Assembly (NCBI GenBank): GCA_938041335.1
Contig: CALIAF010000028.1
Span: 1-64,000, forward strand
Source of the DNA: an uncultured Ulvibacter sp.
GTDB lineage: Bacteria; Bacteroidota; Bacteroidia; Flavobacteriales; Flavobacteriaceae
DNA: 64,000 nt
Direction of reading: 5' to 3'
In this document: positions 1-7,438 of the stretch, piece by piece
How the letters are laid out: each line of letters opens with the position of its first letter
How positions within the stretch are numbered: the first letter of the stretch is position 1
Notes under the pieces: model-generated
Told to the model about the DNA's origin: nothing
The model's input: only the letters and a program-made list of their open reading frames with translations
The model's database searches: none
Made by a program: the position numbers and the translations under genes

Positions 1-766
1 ACCATCCATATTTGGATCTACTTCTGTTCCGTTTGAAACTCCATCACCATCACAGTCAAAGGTATACCAATCACTAGTTGTATCTGTTAAATCTACATTC
101 GCTAAATCTACTCCTATACAAGGATCATTTGGATCTGGATCTGTACCATTTGGTGTACCGTCGCCATCACAATCAATCGCTGCCCATACATCATAATTCG
201 CATCACCAGGCATTGGAGCTGGTGTTCCTGCAGTTACCTCACAAGGATCATTTGGAGCTGGATCTGTTCCGTTTGGATCTCCATCACCATCACAATCAGC
301 AGCTGCCCATATCTCATATGCAATCTGAATTGGATCTGTTAAAGCTAATCCCGGATCAATTGGAGCTGGTGTGCCATCGGCTACACTACAAGGATCGTTT
401 GGATCTGTATTATCAGGACCTGTCGTACCATCCATATCTGGATCTACTTCTGTTCCGTTTGGAACTCCATCACCATCACAGTCAAAGGTATACCAATCAC
501 TCGTCGTATCTGTTAAATCTATATTCGCTAAATCTACTCCTATACAAGGATCATTCGGATCTGGATCTGTACCATTTGGTGTACCGTCACCATCACAATC
601 AATCGCTGCCCATACATCATAATTCGCATCACCAGGCATTGGAGCTGGTGTTCCTGCAGTTACCTCACAAGCATCATTTGGAGCTGGATCTGTTCCGTTT
701 GGATCTCCATCACCATCACAATCAGCGGCTGCCCATAAATCGTATGCTGCCTGCTCTGGAGTTCCT
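1..766 (-). repeat. 426-bp (142-residue) near-identical tandem duplication in the adhesin
   Basis: Bases 1-340 and 427-766 match almost perfectly with an offset of 426 bp, which is exactly 142 codons, so the frame is kept. Each copy encodes three DCDGDG-type calcium-binding motifs joined by linkers such as GVDLANIDLTDTTSDWYTF and EVTAGTPAPMPGDANYDVW. The few differences (for example TTTGG to TCTGG at 10/436, and acaagg to acaagc at 667) suggest a recent duplication. The array continues past the left edge. Confidence 0.9.
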
Positions 767-3700
767 GCCATCATAGGATCTGTTGGCACAGGAGTCCCTG
801 AGCTTACCCCACAAGGATCAGTTGGATCTGGATCACTTCCGTTAGGATCGCCATCACCATCACAATCTGAAATTAACCAAGCAGCTGAAGGTGTTTCTGT
901 AACTAATAAATCATTATAAGAACACAAATCGGTTGGATCTGTAACATTGGCATCCATATCATTAACCCCATTACCATCAGGATCCAATTCATCACCATTG
1001 GTTACACCATCGCCATCACAATCTGCATCTTGATATGCTGTAGATGTTATCGTATAATCTTGGGAAGCGAAATCATAGTCACATAAATCATAAGGATCTG
1101 TATTTCCATCTTCGTCTCCATTTAACACTCCATCACCATCACAATCAGCAGCTTGCCATATTGGATTAGCGGCATCATAATCAGTGTATCCAGCTGTTTG
1201 AACAGGATCACAAGGATCCGACTCACTACTCATTCCTGAAGGGGCAGCTGGAGTAGAAGGGTCATCCATTCCAGTTATTTCTTCACAATCTGTCAAGCCA
1301 TCTCCATCTGTATCAACAGTGTATAATCCAAAAGGATCACATTGGTTAGCAGGATCCGTTGACCCCATAGGGACAGCTGTAGTCGTTGGGTCATCTATTC
1401 CAGTAACTTCTTCACAATCTGTTAAGCCATCTCCGTCTGTATCAGTGGTTGGGCCACAATCTGTGTAATTTATGTCTACCGATGCAGGCCCGTCAGAGTT
1501 ACCAGTAGCATTATCGGTAAGTGTATAATTTATTGGGTCTGGGTTTCCAAAATATCCTATTTCAGGAGTAAATGTTAATAAACCTGTTCCAGGATCGTAA
1601 GCCCAAGTACCTTGACCAGGTACTGTTACAGAACCATCAGGGTTCAACATTCCTCCAGGCACGCTTGTTTCATCAAGAGTAATTGTAACGTCTGAAAAAG
1701 TTGGTGTACTCCCATCTGGTAATTCATCATTACTCAAAATAGCTACCGAAACCGGATCTCCAAACGTATTATTATCACTCGTATCTGGTGTTGCCACTGG
1801 GTCACAAAACTCTACAAGCACCACAATTGCGGCTGTTGCACTCTCACAAGAATTAACATCTGTTTGAGTTACATAATATGTTGTTGGGCCATTTTCTACA
1901 GTAGTATCAATTGTAGGTTCTGAAATAGGGTTAGTACCTGCAGCATCATTATACCACAATAAATTGCCTGTTGCTGTAATAGAATTTGTAATTGGATCTG
2001 CTGTGTCTGCTACGCAATAGGTTATATCCATTGTTGTTGGAGCAACCGGTAATGCAAATACTTCTACATCATCTGATGCTGAACTCATACATCCATTTCC
2101 ATCTGTATAATTATATGTTATTGTATGGACTCCAACTCCTGCTGATGCTGGGTCAAAGTCGTAATCCATTCCATTTCCATTATCTGTAACTCCAGGACCA
2201 CTGTAAAATCCAGCATCACCTACTGCCGTTCCTTGAGCAGGTGTACCTCCAGAAAGACCAGATTGAACTCCTGCATCAATGCATAAATCTGCTGGAGCTG
2301 CAAAAGCTACTACTGGTAATGCGAAAACCTCTACATCACCTGTATCTGAAGAAGCACAACCTGAAATTGCATAAGTTATTGTATGTACGCCAACTCCTGC
2401 TGCTGCTGGATCAAAACTATAGGTCATTCCGTTAGCATCATCTGTAACTCCTGGGCCGCTATAAACACCTCCATTTGGAGCACCTCCACTTAATCCTAAT
2501 TGAACACCTACATTAAGACACAAATCTGCTGGTGCTGTAAAGCTAACTACTGCTAAAGCTAAAACCGCTACATCATCTGATGCAGAATTTGAACATCCAT
2601 TTCCATCTGTATAATCGTATGTTATTGTGTGCGTTCCAACTCCTGCAGCAGCGGGATCAAAACTATAGGTCATTCCATTTCCATCATCGGTAACTCCTGG
2701 CCCTGAATAAACACCACTATCTCCTGCAACTGAACCTTGTGGCGGAGTCCCCCCACTTAATCCTGATTGCACACCAGCTGTAATACATAAATCTGCTGGA
2801 GCTGTATAAGCTACAACTGGTAATGCAAATACTTCTACATCATCTGATGCTGAATTTGAACATCCATTTGCATCTGTATAATCGTATGTTATTGTGTGCG
2901 TTCCAACTCCTGCAGCAGCGGGATCAAAACTATAGGTCATTCCATTTCCATCATCGGTAACGCCTGTTCCTGAATAAACTCCGCCTGTTGGTGTACCGCC
3001 TGCTTGAGCAGATTGAACTCCTGCATCAATACATAAATCTGCAAGTGCCGTAAAAGCTACTACTGGTAATGCAAATACTTCTACATCATCTGATGCTGAA
3101 CTCATACAACCATTTCCATCTGTATAATTATATGTTATTGTATGGACTCCAACTCCTGCTGCTGAAGGATCAAAACTATATGTCAATCCGTCTCCAGTAT
3201 CAGTAACTCCCGCTCCTGAATAAACTCCGCCTGGTCCTGTTGGGGTTCCGCCTCCTTGACCTGCTTGAACGCCTGCATCTAAACATAAATCTGCAAGTGC
3301 TGTAAAAGCTACTACTGGTAGAGGATTCACTGAAAAAACAACATCAAAAGGATCACCTTCACACCCGTTAGTGGTAGTAGGAGTCACAGTATACGTAAGT
3401 ACTATTGGAGTCGCTGTTGCATTGGTAAATGTTGTTGTGATTTCATTACCTGCACCACCTCCAGAACCTGAATCTGTTAAACCAATAGGAGCTGAAACTG
3501 CTGCCCAAGTAAATGTCGCGGTAGCATCTGCTGTAGTTAAATAAGAGTTTAAATCTATTGCCGTAGCATTGCCAGAACAAACGTCTGGAGCTGTGCCATC
3601 TGCAGCTAATTCCAACGATGTAATTGTAATTGAAGCTGAACACATTGCACTCATCTCATTACTACACGTTGTGTTTTCTACCCAGAAATTAACCGTGAGA

Positions 3701-5568
3701 CTATTTAAATCTCTACAAGTAGTACCCGCAACAAAATCGTTATTTGCCGCGAGTGTATGATTACAAATTGGTGACGCAGTAGCAAGCAAAGCTGCTTCTT
3801 GTGCGGCTATCCAGTTTTGTACTGTTGTATCAATATCTCCAGATAAATCTGGTATTGTTAAATCGCTCACTGCGGTGCAGTTTACAACTGGCAATGGTGG
3901 ATCTATCGTATATTCAAAATCCCACGTAGCATTGTTAAAATCACAATCTGTATAGGTATATCGATATATTCTTGTCCCACCGCAACTTACAGAAGGTAAA
4001 CTATTAATCGTATCTGTAAGAACAGCCGTTAATGTATTACCACATGCGTCTTGAACTGTAGGCGTTGTTATGGTACTAGAAAGCGCATCTGCCTCACAAT
4101 CTACCATCATAGCGCCTGGCGCATCTGTAATTGTAAATGTAGGTTGCACCACAGATACATTATAGGCCCAATCTTGAGAATTCCCCGAACAATCTGTATA
4201 GATGTAAGTATAGGTAGTTATACCACATTGCCCCATTACCTGTGGATTTGTGATAAGAGGATCTGCAGGGACAGCTGTAAGCGTCACCCCACAATTATCT
4301 ACTACCGTAGGAAAATCTGCATTGGTTGGCGCCAAGATATCTGCCGCACAATCGACCTCTACAGTGACATCTGTTGGATCTGTAAAAGGCAGATATACTA
4401 TGTTATACACATAATCCCAAGTATCCGATTGAGTAGCACAATCTGTATACGTATATCTATAGGTTCTTGTACCTTCACAGGTAAAAGGATCTGGATTATC
4501 AATAATACTCTGGTCAGGCGTAAGTGTAGTCCCACAAGAGTCTACAACCGCTGGAGGAGTAATACCCACACCATCTGCAGCAGACTCACAGGCTACTTGC
4601 TCTGCACCAGGCGCATCGGTGATTGTAAAGGGGGCGCGTATCACTTCTGTTAAAGTTTGGGTAAAAACAGCATCTGGAATTACCGTTAATACAGCAGGAT
4701 TACTAGGATTAAAAAATCCGTTTAATTCGTCAGGTATAGATAAGGTCCAAGTTCTAGTAGATGTATCAACGTTTGGACAAAAATCTAACATTCCACTATC
4801 TACATAACTTACTTCTGCTAAACAATAAGCCGCTTCTGCAACTGTTGTTGTTCCTGCAGTTGTAACAACTGGCGGAATTGTAACGTCTCCACCTAATGTT
4901 TCATATAATTCTAAATCAAAACATCCTGAAAAATCTGGTTCTGCGCCGTCATCCGTACAAGCTATAGTAGCCGCTGGCGGTGCGCTTCCAAAATCAATTG
5001 GCGCACAATTAGAAAATATTATCGTGAAATCTGCGGTAGAAAAACCACCTTGTTTCCATGCAAGTACTCTTATGCTACCCCCAGATGTAATGGTTGTTGA
5101 TATAGTTAATTCAGATGAACCACCTGTTGTAACTGGTGTAGCACAACTTCCAGGTCCAGAAGCTTGCCCTTCAAAAATAGCTCCACGTTGACCAGACCCA
5201 CCTACCACTACAGTCATACACATGACAGGTGTGCAACAAGCCCCAAGACTTGCGAAATCGGGTGCCGTAATATCTAATTGTACAGCAGATGGTTGATTTC
5301 CAATACCTGGATCGCAAGAAGTAGGGTTGTAACCCGAACTTACTTTAAAAACATCACTAAAAACAGATTCCACTCCATCAAAAACAATATCCGCTTGATT
5401 GAATCCAGAACTATTTTCAGGTGCCCCTGGTACAATATAGCCGTAAGTAACCGTTGCTTGACCAAAAGAAGTTTGAGAAAAAAACAAAGCTATCAACACA
5501 AAAAACACGAAAGTAAAGGGTTTTAACTTAGCAGTGTTAAAATTTGACCTAGGAGTAATTTTATTCAT
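1..5568 (-). CDS. Giant secreted repeat-rich surface protein (partial, C-terminus beyond window)
   Basis: An open frame of 1856 codons runs from an ATG at 5568 to the left edge without a stop. Residues 1 to about 40 form a signal peptide: a basic start, a hydrophobic stretch FVFFVLIALFFSQ, then FGQA. About residues 320-565 hold three HYR-like repeats rich in VDCxA, DxCGxTL and YTYTDC. PKD-like sequence follows, then five tandem 79-89 residue Cys-containing units (about 750-1175) sharing PVVAFTALADLC. Next come an Ig-like segment, one CshA-type fibril repeat (about 1257-1369: GTWAYDPGTGLLTFTPEIGYFG, then YTLTDN) and, to the edge, acidic DCDGDGxPNGTDPDPNDPC repeats resembling calcium-binding thrombospondin type 3 repeats. 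Such architecture is typical of flavobacterial adhesins exported by the T9SS. The sorting domain would lie outside the window, so the export route is inferred. The exact ligand is unknown. Confidence 0.9.
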   Translation of the reverse strand, partial: MNKITPRSNFNTAKLKPFTFVFFVLIALFFSQTSFGQATVTYGYIVPGAPENSSGFNQADIVFDGVESVFSDVFKVSSGYNPTSCDPGIGNQPSAVQLDITAPDFASLGACCTPVMCMTVVVGGSGQRGAIFEGQASGPGSCATPVTTGGSSELTISTTITSGGSIRVLAWKQGGFSTADFTIIFSNCAPIDFGSAPPAATIACTDDGAEPDFSGCFDLELYETLGGDVTIPPVVTTAGTTTVAEAAYCLAEVSYVDSGMLDFCPNVDTSTRTWTLSIPDELNGFFNPSNPAVLTVIPDAVFTQTLTEVIRAPFTITDAPGAEQVACESAADGVGITPPAVVDSCGTTLTPDQSIIDNPDPFTCEGTRTYRYTYTDCATQSDTWDYVYNIVYLPFTDPTDVTVEVDCAADILAPTNADFPTVVDNCGVTLTAVPADPLITNPQVMGQCGITTYTYIYTDCSGNSQDWAYNVSVVQPTFTITDAPGAMMVDCEADALSSTITTPTVQDACGNTLTAVLTDTINSLPSVSCGGTRIYRYTYTDCDFNNATWDFEYTIDPPLPVVNCTAVSDLTIPDLSGDIDTTVQNWIAAQEAALLATASPICNHTLAANNDFVAGTTCRDLNSLTVNFWVENTTCSNEMSAMCSASITITSLELAADGTAPDVCSGNATAIDLNSYLTTADATATFTWAAVSAPIGLTDSGSGGGAGNEITTTFTNATATPIVLTYTVTPTTTNGCEGDPFDVVFSVNPLPVVAFTALADLCLDAGVQAGQGGGTPTGPGGVYSGAGVTDTGDGLTYSFDPSAAGVGVHTITYNYTDGNGCMSSASDDVEVFALPVVAFTALADLCIDAGVQSAQAGGTPTGGVYSGTGVTDDGNGMTYSFDPAAAGVGTHTITYDYTDANGCSNSASDDVEVFALPVVAYTAPADLCITAGVQSGLSGGTPPQGSVAGDSGVYSGPGVTDDGNGMTYSFDPAAAGVGTHTITYDYTDGNGCSNSASDDVAVLALAVVSFTAPADLCLNVGVQLGLSGGAPNGGVYSGPGVTDDANGMTYSFDPAAAGVGVHTITYAISGCASSDTGDVEVFALPVVAFAAPADLCIDAGVQSGLSGGTPAQGTAVGDAGFYSGPGVTDNGNGMDYDFDPASAGVGVHTITYNYTDGNGCMSSASDDVEVFALPVAPTTMDITYCVADTADPITNSITATGNLLWYNDAAGTNPISEPTIDTTVENGPTTYYVTQTDVNSCESATAAIVVLVEFCDPVATPDTSDNNTFGDPVSVAILSNDELPDGSTPTFSDVTITLDETSVPGGMLNPDGSVTVPGQGTWAYDPGTGLLTFTPEIGYFGNPDPINYTLTDNATGNSDGPASVDINYTDCGPTTDTDGDGLTDCEEVTGIDDPTTTAVPMGSTDPANQCDPFGLYTVDTDGDGLTDCEEITGMDDPSTPAAPSGMSSESDPCDPVQTAGYTDYDAANPIWQAADCDGDGVLNGDEDGNTDPYDLCDYDFASQDYTITSTAYQDADCDGDGVTNGDELDPDGNGVNDMDANVTDPTDLCSYNDLLVTETPSAAWLISDCDGDGDPNGSDPDPTDPCGVSSGTPVPTDPMMAGTPEQAAYDLWAAADCDGDGDPNGTDPAPNDACEVTAGTPAPMPGDANYDVWAAIDCDGDGTPNGTDPDPNDPCIGVDLANIDLTDTTSDWYTFDCDGDGVPNGTEVDPDMDGTTGPDNTDPNDPCSVADGTPAPIDPGLALTDPIQIAYEIWAAADCDGDGDPNGTDPAPNDPCEVTAGTPAPMPGDANYDVWAAIDCDGDGTPNGTDPDPNDPCIGVDLANVDLTDTTSDWYTFDCDGDGVSNGTEVDPNMDG
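2048..3320 (-). repeat. Five tandem 237-267 bp units encoding PVVAFTALADLC domains
   Basis: Unit boundaries (the sequence ggtaatgc or its variants) fall at 2048, 2315, 2552, 2819 and 3065. Spacings are 267, 237, 267 and 246 bp, all multiples of three. Each unit encodes an ALPVVAFTALADLCxDAGVQ head and a GVGVHTITYNYTDGNGC tail, with two conserved Cys that could form a disulfide within the domain. Units differ by short indels in the central GGTPxGPGGVYSG loop. Confidence 0.85.
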
Positions 5569-6338
5569 AATGGAAAAAATTTAGTTTAACTAAAAATGTA
5601 ATCTTATTTATTCAATTCTGTTGAATCAAAAAACACGCACATTGGGGCAATAATCACCACTATACATACGGTCATAAAATTACGTTAAAATTACAATCTG
5701 ACTAAATATTCGCTTAAAAACATCAATCCTTTCGATAAAATGCATTTATTTTAGATTAAGCGCAATTTACTTCATTTTAACAGTGTATTTCATCAGATAA
5801 TTCAGTTATTTCACAGAGATGCGGAGGCGAAAAAGACTCAATTTTTTCTAATTATTATTGAAATTTCGTCAATAAACCTAATTTTTAGTTGTTCATCCCA
5901 ATAAATCAAAAAAAAAAAAAATTTGATTGCAAACACAAAGGTTAAACAAAATTAAGAGCAAATATCTCGGTTTTAAGGCCTCCATTAATGGTCATACTTG
6001 AGACCAAAACCAGAATCTGCAAATAAAATTTTAAAAATAAAATGTTGCCTAGTATTCATTTCTTGAGACTAATTTCACGAAAAAATAAAACCCATATATA
6101 AGAACACATTTATGTAATTCCACATTGTAAAATAAAAACCTCCTTTAAAATAGGTAAATTTTTATAAAATCATTTTTAAGCTGTTTTAAATCCATTAAAT
6201 ACCAACCCCTTTACTTGACTTCATCTTTCAATAATTTCGCTTTTAAATCATCTTATTTCGATCGTATAATTATAGTGATTATTTATGTTGTAAGCTTTTT
6301 GTATAGATAATTTTTATTAAAAAGATTTTATTATTATG
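5569..6338. other. AT-rich intergenic spacer with no gene recognised
   Basis: No coding frame with plausible protein features is visible on either strand. The spacer separates the start of the giant surface protein (minus) from the tRNA transcription unit (plus). It contains a run of 14 A at 5908-5921, flanked by the inverted pair AATCAAA and TTTGATT. The adhesin promoter must lie near the 5569 end, but no clean TAnnTTTG box was found for it. Confidence 0.6.
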
Positions 6339-6368
6339 TTTGTAATATTCATAAATATCTTAAATTTG
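6339..6368 (+). promoter_or_regulatory. Bacteroidota-type promoter for the tRNA-Gly/tRNA-Leu unit
   Basis: TTTG at 6339-6342 and TAAATTTG at 6361-6368 are separated by 18 bp, matching the Bacteroidota sigma-A consensus. The tRNA-Gly gene starts about 87 bp downstream. In between lies a small palindrome, TCCCGAT-cc-ATCGGGA at 6396-6411, of unknown role. Confidence 0.7.
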
Positions 6369-6454
6369 CCAACTCTTTAAAAGAGAAACGTTCTTTCCCG
6401 ATCCATCGGGATTCATTTTTTAGAAAAACTGGAAGTAAAAGAATTTCAGAATAC

Positions 6455-6527
6455 GCGAAAATAGCTCAGCTGGTAGAGCGCCACCTTGCCAAGGTGGAGG
6501 TCGCGGGTTCAAATCCCGTTTTTCGCT
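6455..6527 (+). tRNA. tRNA-Gly (anticodon GCC)
   Basis: A complete 73-nt cloverleaf is visible. The acceptor GCGAAAA pairs with TTTTCGC and the D-arm contains AGCTCAGCTGGTAGAGC. The anticodon stem is CCACC/GGTGG around the loop TTGCCAA (anticodon GCC at 6488-6490), and the T-arm is GCGGG-TTCAAAT-CCCGT. CCA is not encoded. Confidence 0.97.
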
Positions 6528-6648
6528 CTGCTTCGATACATTTTTTCAACCTTATGGTTAAAAATATTCAGCAACCTTTAAACGGTTTATGAATTTAAAA
6601 TCGAATAATACATACCAATATTGATTGTGTCATTGACATAATCAAGCT

Positions 6649-6734
6649 GCTCGAGTGGTGGAATTGGTAGACACGCTGGACTTAAAATCCAGTGGTCAGT
6701 AATGGCCGTACGGGTTCAAGTCCCGTCTCGAGTA
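6649..6734 (+). tRNA. tRNA-Leu (anticodon TAA)
   Basis: This is an 86-nt class II tRNA with a long variable arm. The acceptor GCTCGAG pairs with CTCGAGT. The anticodon stem is CTGGA/TCCAG with loop CTTAAAA, giving anticodon TAA at 6683-6685, and the T-arm is built around GGGTTCAAGTCCC. It lies 121 bp after tRNA-Gly and is probably cotranscribed. Its last 14 bases plus 7 flanking bases recur at 7017-7037. Confidence 0.96.
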
Positions 6735-6746
6735 CAGATGAGTAGG

Positions 6747-6773
6747 AAGCCAAGTCGATAGACTTGGCTTTTT
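6747..6773 (+). terminator. Intrinsic terminator after tRNA-Leu
   Basis: A perfect 10-bp stem AAGCCAAGTC / GACTTGGCTT with loop GATA is followed directly by a short T-run, 13 bp after the tRNA end. Confidence 0.85.
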
Positions 6774-6810
6774 GCATTTTATAAATATGATGCTCGCATC
6801 TAATATTTAT

Positions 6811-7025
6811 TAAATGCAAAAAGACAAAGACGCGTAGCGGATGGCTTCATACTTTGACAATGTTCGAACAGGACTCGCCGCAGGCAATTCCCGTCTCTCC
6901 AAATATTCAAAACAATAATAAATACATCAAATTGTATTTAAATGCAAAAAGACAAAGACGCGTAGCGGATGGCTTCATACTTTGACAATGTTCGAACAGG
7001 ACTCGCCGCAGGCAATTCCCGTCTC
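6811..7025. repeat. Two identical 87-bp direct repeats (6811-6897 and 6939-7025)
   Basis: Both copies run from TAAATGCAAAAAGAC to GCAATTCCCGTCTC without a difference, offset by 128 bp. The second copy runs into GAGTACAGATGA, recreating the end of tRNA-Leu; the first diverges after CCCGTCTC. The first copy also forms the right arm of a long hairpin, with 20-bp arms at 6768-6787 and 6804-6823 (one mismatch). No coding frame was credible here. Confidence 0.85.
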
Positions 7026-7037
7026 GAGTACAGATGA
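7017..7037. repeat. Direct repeat of the tRNA-Leu 3' end (att-like)
   Basis: The 21 bases TCCCGTCTCGAGTACAGATG plus A at 7017-7037 are identical to 6721-6741, which span the T-arm, acceptor and downstream flank of tRNA-Leu. A repeated tRNA 3' end is the classic footprint of site-specific integration. Here only 275 bp separate the two copies and no integrase is present, so it may be a remnant or a simple duplication. Confidence 0.7.
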
Positions 7038-7038
7038 T

Positions 7039-7070
7039 AAAAAACCGAATCTCACGATTCGGTTTTTTTG
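7039..7070 (+). terminator. Intrinsic terminator after the tRNA-Leu repeat copy
   Basis: The stem AAAAAACCGAATC / GATTCGGTTTTTTT with loop TCAC ends in a T-run. Together with the terminator at 6747 it brackets the 87-bp repeats. Confidence 0.8.
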
Positions 7071-7138
7071 TTTCATAAAAGAAGGAAGTCGTTATTGTGC
7101 CCCTCACCTCTTTTGTTATTTATTTTAAGCTCGGCTTC

Positions 7139-7380
7139 GATTTCGATTTCAAATTCTTCTGGCCCTCACCCCTAGCCCCTCTCCCATATAAGATATATTT
7201 ATGTAAAATAATAATTGCGCGAGGGAGAGGGGAATGGCTTTGTTATGTATTTTTGGCTTTGATTTCGATTTCAAATTCTTCTGGCCCTCACCCCTAGCCC
7301 CTCTCCCATATAAGATATATGTATGCAAAAAAATAATTGCGCGAGGGAGAGGGGAATGGCTTTGTTATGTATTTTCGGCC
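7139..7380. repeat. Two tandem 122-bp units, each with a CCCCTCTCCC/GGGAGAGGGG hairpin
   Basis: Copies start at 7139 and 7261 and differ at only a few bases. Each contains a perfect 10-bp inverted repeat (7176-7185 with 7223-7232, and 7298-7307 with 7345-7354) around an AT-rich loop, framed by GGCCCTCACCCCTAG and GGGGAATGGC. The look is that of a small non-autonomous palindromic element. It lies between the tRNA region and the 3' end of mutS. Confidence 0.8.
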
Positions 7381-7438
7381 TTTATTTTAAGAAGAAGTGT
7401 TTGAGTAATTTTAATTTTCCGAAAAATTGTAACGAAGC

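Noticed and set aside
1-766. CRISPR-like regular repeats
   Set aside because: Repeats are coding, long and without uniform spacers; they encode protein domains.
78-776. Long plus-strand frame rich in His, Leu and Tyr
   Set aside because: It is the reverse-strand shadow of the DCDGDG repeats of the giant surface protein; composition is not protein-like.
4051-4653. 200-codon plus-strand frame
   Set aside because: Shadow of the HYR-like repeats on the minus strand, with an implausible Cys, Ile and Arg composition.
6907-7107. Minus-strand frame of 66 codons
   Set aside because: Falls entirely within the 87-bp repeat and a terminator; no protein features.
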